64,000 bases of DNA, from contig JBOFFC010000030.1 in the NCBI GenBank assembly GCA_051648405.1, forward strand, positions 1-64,000, written 5' to 3'. Shown here one piece after another: positions 25,981-36,430 of this stretch. The stretch comes from JBOFFC01 sp051648405 (GTDB lineage: Bacteria; Planctomycetota; Planctomycetia; Pirellulales; Lacipirellulaceae). How positions within the stretch are numbered: the stretch's first letter is position 1; each line of letters opens with the position of its first letter. Position numbers and translations under genes: made by a program. The notes under the pieces are model-generated. The model worked only from the letters and a program-made list of their open reading frames with translations. It was not told the origin of the DNA and searched no databases.

Positions 25981-26355
25981 ATGACCAAGCCAATTGTCAC
26001 CGCCGTCGAACAAGAGCTGATCGACGGACTGGAAGGTTTCGTCGCCGACCTCGAGTCGAACGCGCCGATCGCGTCGAAGTACACCTGCCGACGGGTTGTG
26101 CTCGACCTCGCTCCGCAGCGCTACGGGCAGGAGGAAGTGAAGCAGGTGCGAGGGACCTTGGGCGTCAGCCAGAAGCTGTTTGCTCAGTTCCTCGGGGTCT
26201 CGCTCGGCACGGTCCGCAAGTGGGAGCAAGGAGAATCGGTCAGCGACATTGCGGCCCGCTTCATGGACGAGATCGCGACGAACCCCGACTACTGGAAGGC
26301 TCGCCTTAACTCGATGATTCGCGTGAAGCACGCGACTACCGAGTCGTCGCCTTAA
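25981..26355 (+). CDS. HTH antitoxin (HigA-like)
   Basis: 124 residues. The C-terminal helix-turn-helix of the Xre type is VRGTLGVSQKLFAQFLGV followed by SLGTVRKWEQGESVSD. The N-terminal half (VEQELIDGLEGFVADLESNAPIASKYTCRRVVLDL) should bind and neutralise the toxin. It is paired with the upstream RelE/HigB-like gene on the same strand; autoregulation of the shared promoter is expected for the family. The start is ATG 25981, directly after a non-coding gap of 66 bases. Confidence 0.87.
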   Translation: MTKPIVTAVEQELIDGLEGFVADLESNAPIASKYTCRRVVLDLAPQRYGQEEVKQVRGTLGVSQKLFAQFLGVSLGTVRKWEQGESVSDIAARFMDEIATNPDYWKARLNSMIRVKHATTESSP

Positions 26356-26923
26356 TTGCCGTGTCGAGGCGTCGGGCAGCGTCGAAGCACCAACGGTCGC
26401 CTTGACCCGTCAACCGTTTGACCGCGTTGTCGCTCAGGTGTCCGCCTACTTCGGCGACCTGCTGAGAAGGCGAGCGAGCAGGACGGGGGGCGCCGGCAAG
26501 GATTGGTCAGCCCCGGGGCCGGAGTCGCGGTCCGACCGAGGTGAACGAATTGAGGATAGGCAACTCCTCTTTCGGCGATGCGGTCCCCTTCGCCTAAGCT
26601 GCCGCCAGTCCCACCTCCGCGCACTTCTGTGTTCTCCGCGGTGAATCCTCTTTTCTCGGCGAAGGCGCGAACCCCGCTCACCCCGGGTCGGTCCCTGGGG
26701 GGTCGCCAAACCGCGAGAAATCGCTTGACCGGCGACGGTACCCGTGAAAAGCTGCACTTGAGGCGATTGCCCGCGGACTCCGACGCAAGCGATCCGGCTT
26801 TGGCAGCCGATTCGGCTAGCGTCGGACAACTCGATCGATTGCCCGAAACCCCACCCGGCCGGACCCCCCCTGGGGGCCGGACCTTCCTCTCTCTAGCCGC
26901 GCAAGCCGCGCAGCGGAGCACCT
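26356..26923. other. 568-base stretch without a convincing gene
   Basis: Open frames here are short, Arg/Pro-rich and not conserved-looking. The segment includes a word seen as a dispersed repeat in related genomes (GCACTTCTGTGTTCTCCGCGGTGAA, split as GCACTTCTGTG and TTCTCCGCGGTGAA, about 26617-26644). No RNA gene or clear terminator was recognised. Confidence 0.5.
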
Positions 26924-27190
26924 ATGGCCACGACGATTCAGTTCGAGACGACCTTCGCTATCGCCTTCATCGCGATTGCTACGGGTTTCGCCTCGGTCGT
27001 GGCTTGCGGTAATCGCTGGCGCCATGATCGCGGCGTATCGGTACGCCAAGGGTCGGTGTCGGACGCGATCTTTCGATCGTGTTCGGCGCTAGGACTCGGT
27101 CGGCTCTCGCTACGGCCTATGCCGTGCGGCCTACCGAGTGGCGAAGCCAAGCGGGCGATGCGCAAAGCGTATCGCCGTGGCCTCGCCTGA
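26924..27190 (+). CDS. Possible small membrane protein (uncertain)
   Basis: An ATG-initiated frame of 88 codons. Residues 8-28 (ETTFAIAFIAIATGFASVVA) would form one transmembrane helix followed by basic residues. The remaining C-terminal part is Arg/Ser-rich and may be non-coding, so a shorter or frameshifted gene is possible. There is no clear ribosome binding site and no homologue I recognise. Listed because the helix is unusual for random frames in this GC-rich DNA. Confidence 0.25.
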   Translation: MATTIQFETTFAIAFIAIATGFASVVACGNRWRHDRGVSVRQGSVSDAIFRSCSALGLGRLSLRPMPCGLPSGEAKRAMRKAYRRGLA

Positions 27191-27539
27191 GGATCGCGGC
27201 GGGCCGAGCTAGCTCGGCCTTCGCAATCCTCCCCTTGAGGCGTCCGTCCCCGAAAGGTCGTGCGCCGCAGCGTTCGCCAGAAGTCGCGCCCCGTGGCGCG
27301 AGCCCCGTCCGATAGCGTGCCGACCCGTTCGGCCGCTCGCTCGGCGGCTCGCCGTTCCACGGAGCCGATCCCTTCTCGCGGCGTGTGTCGCTCGCTTCGT
27401 TCGTTCCCTTCGCACGGGACGAGCTGGTGAGCGGCCCTGCGGCGCCTCCCTTCCCCGCTTCAACGGCGCGTTGTGTGTCCGAGCGTGTCCCCACCGTGGG
27501 AACCTCGCCGCGACCGCCCCGGCGAGAGAGAGGCTTCCG
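27191..27539. other. 349-base leader region of the ECF sigma gene
   Basis: No gene was recognised. The region ends in a purine-rich ribosome binding site, GAGAGAGAGG (27523-27532), before the sigma factor start at 27540. It presumably holds the promoter of that gene, but no motif can be assigned. Confidence 0.4.
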
Positions 27540-28244
27540 ATGACTGCTTTGTGCTTTGCCCCGACTCCCACGCGGAACCAGATCGCTCGGCCGGTGCGCG
27601 CGATCGTCGCCCGCGAGGCCGCGGTCACACGGACTGCCGCGCGGCGGACGATCCCCGTCGCTCCGACGGCAGTGCCGATCAGCACTGCCGAGCCGCACGC
27701 GCTTTCGACCGAGGCGCTGGTGATCGCCGCGCAGCGCGGCGACCGCGCGGCGTTCGGCGAGCTCGTCGAGCGGTTCGGCGGGATGGTCGAGGCGGTCGCG
27801 CTGCGCCGCATGGGGAACCACGCCGAGGCGTCGGAGCTCGCCCAGGAAGTGCTGATGCGGGCGATGGACCGGCTGCACCAACTGTCGCAGCCGGCCGCGT
27901 TCGGCGGGTGGATCAAGCAGATCACCGTCCGGATGGCGATCAACCGGCAGGCGCGGCGCCGCCGGACCGTCGATGTCGAGCCGCAGACGCTGGAAGCGAC
28001 CTGCGCGCAGACCGACACGCCGCTCGAGACGCTGCTGGCCAGCGAACGAGCCGAGCGCGTCCGCGGGGGGCTCGACCGGCTGGGGGCGATGGACCGCGAC
28101 ACGCTGGTCGCGTTCTACGTCCGCGGCGAGTCGCTGGTGGAGATGAGCGACCGCTTCGACGCCCCGGTAGGGACGATCAAGCGGCGCCTGCACGTCGCCC
28201 GCAAGCGGCTGGCCGAGGAGCTGGCCGACTTGGCGGTCGCGTGA
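27540..28244 (+). CDS. ECF-type RNA polymerase sigma factor
   Basis: 234 residues. Region 2 is FGELVERFGGMVEAVALRRM followed by ASELAQEVLMRAMDRLHQL and FGGWIKQITVRMAINRQAR. Region 4 is LDRLGAMDRDTLVAFYVRGESLVEMSDRF followed by VGTIKRRLHVARKRLAEELA. An Ala/Pro/Thr-rich extension of about 60 residues precedes region 2, longer than in most ECF factors. The ATG at 27540 has a strong ribosome binding site seven bases upstream. No anti-sigma gene is adjacent, so control may be through transcription or a distant partner. The gene ends 36 bases before a strong hairpin (28280-28311). Confidence 0.9.
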   Translation: MTALCFAPTPTRNQIARPVRAIVAREAAVTRTAARRTIPVAPTAVPISTAEPHALSTEALVIAAQRGDRAAFGELVERFGGMVEAVALRRMGNHAEASELAQEVLMRAMDRLHQLSQPAAFGGWIKQITVRMAINRQARRRRTVDVEPQTLEATCAQTDTPLETLLASERAERVRGGLDRLGAMDRDTLVAFYVRGESLVEMSDRFDAPVGTIKRRLHVARKRLAEELADLAVA

Positions 28245-28279
28245 CCGCCGGGGCCCGTCGTCGTGATTCGAGGGAGTCT

Positions 28280-28311
28280 CCCCGCGCTCGGGATGCCGTC
28301 CGAGCGCGGGG
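28280..28311 (+). terminator. Terminator hairpin after the ECF sigma gene
   Basis: CCCCGCGCTCGG (28280-28291), loop ATGCCGT-type, then CCGAGCGCGGGG (28300-28311) form a perfect 12-bp stem, followed by GTTTGGG. The T-tract is weak, but position and stem strength suit a terminator. Confidence 0.7.
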
Positions 28312-28374
28312 GTTTGGGCGGGAAAGCTGTGACGGTTGAGCCGCGCCCGAAGGAGCGACCGCGAAAGCATCAAG

Positions 28375-28468
28375 ACCAATGACCAATGACCAATGACCAA
28401 ACGGCGTTTCCACGCCAGCGTTTCCTTTGGTCATTGGTGCTTGGTCATCGGTCATTTCGCAGTGGTCA
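28375..28468. repeat. Facing heptamer blocks ACCAATG / TTGGTCA
   Basis: Left: ACCAATG three times plus ACCAAAC (28375-28402). Right: TTGGTCA, TTGGTGC, TTGGTCA, TCGGTCA, TTTCGCA, GTGGTCA (28427-28468). The two blocks are inverted relative to each other, with a 24-base loop. The 403-base gap 28245-28647 holds this hairpin and the sigma-gene terminator and otherwise no gene. A frame open from 28393 into the next gene is a by-product of the repeat. Confidence 0.8.
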
Positions 28469-28647
28469 CTCCGCTGCGTGCGCGGCTCTTGGCTTGCGAG
28501 AGTTCTTTGGGCACGGTTCGGCGCCGGAAAGCGGCGTTGACCCCGTTTTCGCGGTTGGGGCATGATGCCTCGCCTGCCCCCGCGCGGCCCTCGCCGGGCG
28601 CTCGGAGGCGCGGCCCCAATCCAACCGTGTGCAAACGGAGGTGCACT

Positions 28648-29559
28648 ATGAAGCGAGACCTCGACCTCGCCCGCCAGCTCCTGCTGGAAGTCGAAGGCCA
28701 CGGCGCCGACTGCCCGATCACGGACGTCGGCCACGCCGACGAAGCCGACGAGCGCGTGCGGCACCACGTCCGCCTGCTGGTGGACGACGGCCTGCTGAAA
28801 GACGCCCAGCGGACCTCGGCCGGCGTCCCCTGCGTGCGGCTGACGAACGCCGGCCACGAGTTCCTCGAGACGGCCGCGAGCGAGCCGCTGTGGCGCGAAG
28901 CAAAGTGGCTGGTCCACGAGCGGACCGGCGCGCAGTCGTTCGTCGCGGTCCGCGAGCTGCTGTCGCAGTGGGCCGCCGAGGCCGCGATGGGGTTCGCCCG
29001 CGGCCGCGCGCCGCTCCCGGCCGACGTTCGTTTCGCCGCTTCGCGGTACGTCCCGTTTCGCCGCTTCGATGCGCCGTACTACGGCGCCGGCTACGCCGCG
29101 GCGCGGTACGTCGCGCCACGGTACGTGGAGTCTCGCTACGCCGAGCCGCGTTACGTGGCGCCGCGCGAGGTCGAGCCGGGCCTCTACGACGCGCCGTACC
29201 GCGTAGCGGACTACCGTGTCGCCGAGCCGCTGCCTCGCTACGGCGCTGGCACGCCGCGGCGCTACGCGACGCCGTCGCGGGTGGCGTCGCCGCCGCTCGA
29301 TTGGCGTGACCGGCGCGACCGCGACGCTTACGTCCGTGACCTGTACGCGCCGCGTTACGCGACGCCCTACGTCGCGACGTCGTATCGCAACGGCGCGGTC
29401 GTCGAAGCCGCCGAGACGCCGCGCTACGTCGAAGGGTACGACCGCGCGGTCTACCGCGACCGCGCGCAGGCCGCCCCCCCCTACCGCGGCGCGTACGGCG
29501 TCGAGTGGCTCGAAACGGCGGACGGCTACGGAGCGTCGCTGCCGGTCCACGTGGTCTGA
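28648..29559 (+). CDS. DUF2513 protein with Arg/Tyr-rich repeat tail
   Basis: 303 residues. The first ~115 match DUF2513: MKRDLDLARQLLLEVEGH, DERVRHHVRLLVDDGLLKDA, and PCVRLTNAGHEFLETA, a winged-helix-like fold usually found in small phage or genomic-island proteins. The tail (about 130-303) is made of degenerate units around R-Y-[VA]-x-P-R-Y (ARYVAPRYVESRYAEPRYVA, DAPYRVADYR, DLYAPRYATPY) and is Tyr- and Arg-rich, likely disordered. ATG 28648 is fixed by GGAGGTG at 28638-28644. I know of no DUF2513 protein with such a tail; its role is unknown. Low-complexity Tyr/Arg sequence could bind nucleic acid or phase-separate. A perfect hairpin follows the gene. Confidence 0.85.
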   Translation: MKRDLDLARQLLLEVEGHGADCPITDVGHADEADERVRHHVRLLVDDGLLKDAQRTSAGVPCVRLTNAGHEFLETAASEPLWREAKWLVHERTGAQSFVAVRELLSQWAAEAAMGFARGRAPLPADVRFAASRYVPFRRFDAPYYGAGYAAARYVAPRYVESRYAEPRYVAPREVEPGLYDAPYRVADYRVAEPLPRYGAGTPRRYATPSRVASPPLDWRDRRDRDAYVRDLYAPRYATPYVATSYRNGAVVEAAETPRYVEGYDRAVYRDRAQAAPPYRGAYGVEWLETADGYGASLPVHVV

Positions 29560-29586
29560 GCCACGCGCGTGATTCCCGAGGTTTAT

Positions 29587-29619
29587 GCGAGGGCGACCCG
29601 GCGGTCGGGTCGCCCTCGC
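29587..29619 (+). terminator. 14-bp perfect terminator-like hairpin
   Basis: GCGAGGGCGACCCG (29587-29600), loop GCGGT, CGGGTCGCCCTCGC (29606-29619). It lies 27 bases after the DUF2513 gene. No T-run follows, so release may need a factor. Confidence 0.75.
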
Positions 29620-29750
29620 CGCGTCTACGCTTGTGTTTGGCGCGTCGCGGCCCCGTGCAGTACGCTAGAACGATCGCTCGCGGCGGTCGGCGCACGTAGC
29701 CGACCGCCCGCTTCGCCAGCGGATTCGACTCGACTCTTGGGGGGCCGGCT

Positions 29751-31091
29751 ATGAACGCGCGGTACTTGTTGGCGGCGGTCGCTTTGACGGTCGCTGCGGC
29801 GGTTACGACCAGCGCCCAGCACGATCCAGCTCAACACGATGCCGCGCCGCCGGACGCTGTTGTGCCGGACGCCGCGCAAGACGTCGCCGAGGCCGTCGCC
29901 GACGTGCGCGAAGGGGTCGCCGAGATCAGCGACGACCCGTGGCAGGCAACCGACGACGAGTTCCGCGAGGCGGTTGCCGCAGCGGCCCGCCAGGCGGCTG
30001 CGGCCGCCGAGTCGGCGAAGGACCAGGCCCAGCGCGCGGCCGCCGAAGGGGCGAAGCAAGCCGGCGCGGCGTTCGAGCAAGCCGAGGCCCTGCGGCGCGA
30101 AGCCGCGGAAATGGCCGCCAGCGCCCGTGCCGCCGCCGACGAGGCCCGCCGCCAAGCCGCGGCCGCCGCGGCGCGTGCCGAGCACGAGGCTCGCCGCCTG
30201 GCGCGCGAGGCGGCGCAGCGGCTCGGCAAAGCGACCGAGGGCCGTCGCCAGGGCTGGTCGATCCAATCGGCGCCCGGCGCCCCGGGCAGCTACAGCGCAG
30301 CACCCGCTTCGCAGGGGGGGTACTCGTGGCGCGATTGGGGCCAAGCGCCGGCAGGGGCGTTCGACCAGCAGTTCAGCGCTCCGGTGTGGGCCTTCGACGG
30401 CGAGAACCACGCATGGACTCCGGCGCCAACCGAGGCGGCGGCCAACGGCCCGCGCGTAGCCGCCGGCGAGCGGCAGCCCCCCCGAGGGACGCAGCCCTTG
30501 TTCGAGCCGTTTGCCGAAGCCCAAAACGTCAACCCGGTACCCGGCGCCGCTACCGGTCAGCAGCCCAACGTCGGCTGGGGTGCTCCCGCGAACCGCGGCG
30601 CGTCGCATCCCGAGGGTTGGCGGCCCAACGGCCTCCCCGCGATGAACCCCTGGGAAGGCGCCCCTCCCGCGCCGGAGACGAGGCTCCGCGACACGGCCTT
30701 CGAGCTCGAAAGGCTCGCGCACGGCCTCGAGCGGGATTCGCTCTACGAGGGGGCCGACACATTGCGGCGGGCGTCGCAGGCGCTGCGTCAGCAGGCGCGC
30801 GAACGGGCTAAGCAGCCGCAGACGGCCACAGGCTCTGCTCTTCAATCCAGCGTGCCGAATGCAGAATGGCCCGAGCCGCGCGCGGAGCCTACCGAAGCGC
30901 CCCCGCACAACGCGCCTGTCGCGGCCCGCCCCCCGGTCGATCGCGAGCGGCTCCAGCGGCGGCTCCTGGACGAGCGGAAGCGGATCGACCAGAAGCTCGA
31001 GCGGCTACGCCGGGCGGCCGTTTCGGGGGGCCCGACCGAGCCGCTCCGGGCCCTCGAGGCCGCTCCGCAGCCGAACCCGGCTGCTCGCTAG
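29751..31091 (+). CDS. Ala-rich secreted coiled-coil protein (hypothetical)
   Basis: 446 residues. The signal peptide is MNARYLLAAVALTVAAAVTTSAQ. Residues ~45-165 are a continuous Ala/Glu/Arg helix (FREAVAAAARQAAAAAESAK, AEMAASARAAADEARRQAAA) expected to form a coiled coil. A Pro/Gly/Asn/Trp-rich central part (about 165-300) follows, then two more helical segments (RLRDTAFELERLAHGLERDS; RERLQRRLLDERKRIDQKLE). No enzymatic motif is seen. Proteins like this are common in planctomycetes and may be periplasmic structural or outer-membrane-linked; the role is unknown. The gene precedes the pilus cluster by 230 bases on the same strand. Confidence 0.8.
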   Translation: MNARYLLAAVALTVAAAVTTSAQHDPAQHDAAPPDAVVPDAAQDVAEAVADVREGVAEISDDPWQATDDEFREAVAAAARQAAAAAESAKDQAQRAAAEGAKQAGAAFEQAEALRREAAEMAASARAAADEARRQAAAAAARAEHEARRLAREAAQRLGKATEGRRQGWSIQSAPGAPGSYSAAPASQGGYSWRDWGQAPAGAFDQQFSAPVWAFDGENHAWTPAPTEAAANGPRVAAGERQPPRGTQPLFEPFAEAQNVNPVPGAATGQQPNVGWGAPANRGASHPEGWRPNGLPAMNPWEGAPPAPETRLRDTAFELERLAHGLERDSLYEGADTLRRASQALRQQARERAKQPQTATGSALQSSVPNAEWPEPRAEPTEAPPHNAPVAARPPVDRERLQRRLLDERKRIDQKLERLRRAAVSGGPTEPLRALEAAPQPNPAAR

Positions 31092-31321
31092 GGCATCGGC
31101 GACCCGTCGTTTGACACGCGCTAGCGGTCCACTTAGTCTGCCTGGTAGCAAGTCTCAGCGCGGCAAAGGGTTAGTGCACGGCGGTCGGTGGTTCGCGACG
31201 GGTCGGCGGGAGCGTTTCCCCGAGCCCCTCGCGGGTGACCGGCGAGCCGTGTTTTTGTCTTGCGCCGTCTACGCCGTCGCTTTTGCACCCCTGCTGATTC
31301 GCTAGGTACCTCGGTCTCGCC

Positions 31322-33019
31322 ATGTCGAAGCTCGGCAAGTTCCTCGTCGATAAGCGCATCGTCGGTCCCGACCAATGGACCGAGGCCGAGGCGATCGCGA
31401 AGAAGCAAAAGGCCAAGCCACAGGACGCCTTGGTCGAGCTCGGCTACGCCTCGGCCGAACAGGTGATGCAGGCGCTCGCCGACCTCAACGGCTTCGACTT
31501 CGTCAACCTGCAGGACGTGCCGATCCCCCCCGCGATCGTCGAGCTGGTCCCCGAATCGGTCGCCCGCGAGAACGCGGTGATCCCGATCGACGAGGAGGAC
31601 GGCTCGCTGCGGGTCTGCGTCAGCGACCCCGACGACTTTGAGACGATCGAGAAGCTGCAGTTCATCCTGAACCGCAAGATCGACATCGTGCTCGCGACCC
31701 GGGAGCACATCCTCGAAGCGATCAACCGCAACTACGGCCAGATGGGGGACGAGTCGGCCGACTCGATGCTGCAAGAGTTCACGGACACGGCGATCGACTT
31801 CACCGAGACCGAGAGCGACTCGGACGACAACGACGAGGACGTCGATGAGGCCTCGGCGCCGGTCGTGCGGCTGGTGCAACTGATGATCGGCGAAGCGGTG
31901 CAGTTGCGGGCCAGCGACATCCACGTCGAGCCGTTCGAGGACCGGATCCGCATCCGCTACCGGATCGACGGGGTGCTGGTCGAACGCGACAGCCCGCCGC
32001 GACGTCTGCTGGGCGCCCTGCTGTCGCGCATCAAGATCCTCGCCAAGATGGACATCAGCGAGCGTCGTCGCTGCCAGGACGGGCGGATCAAGATCACCGC
32101 CGGCGGCAAGACGCTCGACCTCCGCGTGTCGATGCTCCCCACCAACCACGGGCAGAGCTGCGTCATGCGCTTGCTCGACAAGGACAACATCAAGGTCGGC
32201 GTCCGCCAGCTCGGCCTCTCCGAACGCGACTTCCGGGTGTTCAACCAGATCATCCGCCGCCCGAACGGGATCTTCCTGGTGACGGGGCCCACCGGGTCGG
32301 GCAAGACGACCACGCTGTACGCGTCGCTCAACGAGTTGAACCGCCCCGACCGCAAGATCATCACCGCCGAGGACCCGGTCGAGTACTACCTGCCGGGGAT
32401 CAACCAGGTCGAGGTCAAGCACTCGATCGGCCTCGACTTCGCGCTGATCATCCGGGCCATGCTGCGGCAGGCCCCGAACGTGATCCTCGTCGGCGAAATG
32501 CGCGACTACGAGACGGCGTCGATGGGCATCCAGGCGTCGCTCACCGGTCACTTGGTGTTCAGCACGCTGCACACGAACGACGCCCCGGGCGCCGTCACCC
32601 GCATGATCGACATGGGGGTCCCGGCGTACCTGGTGGCGGGGTCGGTGATCGGGATCCTGGCCCAGCGGCTGGTCCGCGTCATCTGCCCGAAGTGCAGGGC
32701 GCCGCACGAGCCCACGAAGTACGAGCTCGACGCGGCCGGCATCACCCCCGAGCAAGCGGCGGCGGCGAAGTTCATGAAGGGCCGCGGCTGCAACAACTGC
32801 AACGGGGGGGGCTACCGCGGGCGGCTCGGGGTCTTCGAGCTGATGACCATGAACAGCCGCGTCCGCGAGCTGGCGTTCCAGGGCGCCCCCACGCAGGACA
32901 TCCGGCGCGAGGCCATTAAGCTCGGCATGACAACGCTTTACGACGACGGGATCCGCAAGGTGTGCGAGGGGATCACGACCCTCGACGAGGTGTTTCGGGT
33001 GACCAAGAAGAACGAGTAG
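31322..33019 (+). CDS. pilB: Type IV pilus/type II secretion assembly ATPase (GspE/PilB)
   Basis: A 565-residue hexameric ATPase that powers pilus or pseudopilus assembly at the inner membrane. The N-terminal MshEN-type domain covers about 1-140; the ATPase core has DIHVEPFEDRIRIRYRIDGV, Walker A VTGPTGSGKTTTLYASL (about 319-335), the Asp box ITAEDPVEYYLPGINQVEV, Walker B NVILVGEMRDYETASMGIQA and the His box HLVFSTLHTNDAPGAVTR. A zinc motif follows: CPKCRAPHEP and GCNNCNGGGYRGRLGVFE. It leads a co-oriented cluster with pilT, a second PilB, pilC and prepilins. It is one of two GspE paralogues here; which drives which filament is unknown. Confidence 0.95.
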   Translation: MSKLGKFLVDKRIVGPDQWTEAEAIAKKQKAKPQDALVELGYASAEQVMQALADLNGFDFVNLQDVPIPPAIVELVPESVARENAVIPIDEEDGSLRVCVSDPDDFETIEKLQFILNRKIDIVLATREHILEAINRNYGQMGDESADSMLQEFTDTAIDFTETESDSDDNDEDVDEASAPVVRLVQLMIGEAVQLRASDIHVEPFEDRIRIRYRIDGVLVERDSPPRRLLGALLSRIKILAKMDISERRRCQDGRIKITAGGKTLDLRVSMLPTNHGQSCVMRLLDKDNIKVGVRQLGLSERDFRVFNQIIRRPNGIFLVTGPTGSGKTTTLYASLNELNRPDRKIITAEDPVEYYLPGINQVEVKHSIGLDFALIIRAMLRQAPNVILVGEMRDYETASMGIQASLTGHLVFSTLHTNDAPGAVTRMIDMGVPAYLVAGSVIGILAQRLVRVICPKCRAPHEPTKYELDAAGITPEQAAAAKFMKGRGCNNCNGGGYRGRLGVFELMTMNSRVRELAFQGAPTQDIRREAIKLGMTTLYDDGIRKVCEGITTLDEVFRVTKKNE

Positions 33020-33318
33020 CGGGTTGGTTCGGCAGGTCGTGGGCTCGCTAGCGAGCGTGGCGGCGTCTGCCGGTCGGCCAAAAGCTTGAGAAAAGAGCGG
33101 ACCGAGCGGATAATCCCCGCGGGGGCTTGTCGGCAAAGGTATCGAAACAAGAGCGGGGCTTATCAGAACGGGGCGACGCGCCGGGGTCGGCGTTGCGAGC
33201 GCGGTGCGTTCGCGCCGGGGACCGCGCGTGCGTCCCGGCGTGCGCCCCCTCGCTGCCCCCCCAACACTAAAGCGGGGGTCCCCTCGACGAGGGAGGCCCC
33301 CGAGCGAGACGGCCGCCC

Positions 33319-34422
33319 ATGGGCACAATCCTTATCGACAAGCTGCTCTCTGCTGTGGTCAAGCAGGGGGCGAGCGACTTGCACATCACGGTGGGCCAGC
33401 CCCCCGTGCTGCGGCTCAGTGGCCGCATGCAGAAGCTCAAGACCAAGGTGCTCGAGGACTCGGACACCATGGGGCTGATGAAGAGCATCACCCCGGAACG
33501 GTGCCAGCAAGAGTTCCAAGAGACCGGGAGCACCGACTTCGGCTTCGCGTTCGGCGACCAGGCGCGGTTCCGGGTGTCGGTCTTCCGCCAGCGCGGCAAG
33601 GTGGCGATGGTCCTGCGGCAGATCCCGGTCGACCTGTTCACGATGGACCAGCTCAAGCTGCCGGAGATCTTCAAGAAGATGATCACGCGGCCCCGCGGGC
33701 TGGTGCTCGTGACGGGCCCGACGGGCTCGGGCAAGAGCACGTCGCTGGCAGCGATGGTCGACTACCTGAACGAGAACCACGACCACCACATCATCACGAT
33801 CGAAGACCCGATCGAGTTCCAGCACAACCACAAGAAGTCGACGGTCAACCAGCGCGAGGTGGGGACCGACGTCACGAGCTTCGCCGAGGCGATCCGCCGC
33901 GCGCTGCGACAGGACCCCGACGTGATCCTGGTCGGCGAGATGCGCGACCTCGAGACGATCGAGGCCGCGATCACCGCCGCCGAGACGGGGCACATCGTGT
34001 TCGGCACGCTGCACACCTCGAGCGCCGCCGGCACGATCAACCGCATCATCGACGTCTTCCCCACGAACCAGCAGGACCAGATCCGCACGCAGCTCGCGAC
34101 GTCGATCATCGGGATCCTGTCGCAGCAGTTGCTGAAGAAGGTCGGCGGCGGCCGCGTGGCGGCGTTCGAGACCCTGGTCGTCACTCCCGGCATCGCCAAC
34201 CTGATCCGCGAGAACAAGATCTTCCGCATCACGTCGGCGATCCAGACCGGCGCCAAGCAGGGGATGCAACTGCTCGACGACCACATCTTCGAGCACTACT
34301 GCAACGGCCTGATCACCCGCGAGGACGCGCTCGGCAAGTGCAACCTCCCCGAGGACCTCGCGCAGCGGATGGCGGCGTTCGACAAGGGGGCCTTCGACGA
34401 CGTGCCGAAGCAGGAAGTGTGA
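33319..34422 (+). CDS. pilT: Twitching motility/retraction ATPase (PilT)
   Basis: 367 residues, the PilT retraction ATPase length. It has LLSAVVKQGASDLHITVGQPPVLRLSGRM at the N-terminus, Walker A VTGPTGSGKSTSLAAM, the Asp box IITIEDPIEFQHNHKKSTVNQREVG, Walker B DVILVGEMRDLETIEAA and the His box TGHIVFGTLHTSSAAGTINRI. The AIRNLIRE-type motif appears as GIANLIRENKIFRI, a PilT hallmark. It lacks the zinc Cys pairs of PilB. Its presence indicates a retractile type IV pilus rather than a pure type II secretion system. It follows pilB after 299 bases and is followed by heptamer repeats and a MITE-like element, so the next gene may have its own promoter. Confidence 0.95.
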   Translation: MGTILIDKLLSAVVKQGASDLHITVGQPPVLRLSGRMQKLKTKVLEDSDTMGLMKSITPERCQQEFQETGSTDFGFAFGDQARFRVSVFRQRGKVAMVLRQIPVDLFTMDQLKLPEIFKKMITRPRGLVLVTGPTGSGKSTSLAAMVDYLNENHDHHIITIEDPIEFQHNHKKSTVNQREVGTDVTSFAEAIRRALRQDPDVILVGEMRDLETIEAAITAAETGHIVFGTLHTSSAAGTINRIIDVFPTNQQDQIRTQLATSIIGILSQQLLKKVGGGRVAAFETLVVTPGIANLIRENKIFRITSAIQTGAKQGMQLLDDHIFEHYCNGLITREDALGKCNLPEDLAQRMAAFDKGAFDDVPKQEV

Positions 34423-34423
34423 G

Positions 34424-34458
34424 GAGAGGCGAGAGGCGAGAGGTTAGAGGCGAGGAGG
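34424..34458. repeat. Heptamer block GAGAGGC
   Basis: GAGAGGC, GAGAGGC, GAGAGGT, TAGAGGC, GAGGAGG: five 7-bp units immediately after the pilT stop codon. No facing partner is obvious nearby. Confidence 0.7.
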
Positions 34459-34463
34459 GGGGC

Positions 34464-34621
34464 TTAGCAGCCTGTTGAAAAACGCCGTCGTGGCGTTCTT
34501 CAACCTCGCCAAGCTCGCGGCCGAGCCGCTCGCGGCTCGCGAAACCGCGGCGAAAGCGCTACGGTTTCGACGTCGCCTCCCTGCGACGACGCAGCCTGTC
34601 GAAAAATCAGCAGGCTGTTAG
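34464..34621. mobile_element. MITE-like element (150 bp) with TTAG target duplication
   Basis: CAGCCTGTTGA at 34468-34478 and TCAGCAGGCTG at 34607-34617 are 11-bp terminal inverted repeats with one mismatch. Both ends are flanked by TTAG (34464-34467 and 34618-34621), a 4-bp direct repeat fitting the YTAR target duplicated by IS5-subgroup transposases. The 150-bp interior has no transposase and contains a third copy of the end word (CAGCCTGTCGAAAAA, 34592-34606). It is a non-autonomous or decayed element inserted between pilT and the second pilB gene. Confidence 0.65.
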
Positions 34622-34694
34622 GCTTGGTTGGTGGGTGGTTCGGATTGGTTGTTAGGCGTTTCTTCTTCCTGTACTCCACTTTGTTGATCACCCT

Positions 34695-36419
<1,725 letters not shown>

Positions 36420-36430
36420 GCAGAGGCGTT

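Noticed and set aside
31133..33328. Long open frame of 731 codons on the minus strand opposite the first pilB gene
   Set aside because: It is Arg/Asp/His-rich, has no recognisable domain, and lies exactly antisense to a clear ATPase; high GC makes such mirror frames open.
34464..34621. Complete insertion sequence
   Set aside because: Only 150 bp between the inverted ends and no transposase frame; treated as a MITE-like remnant.
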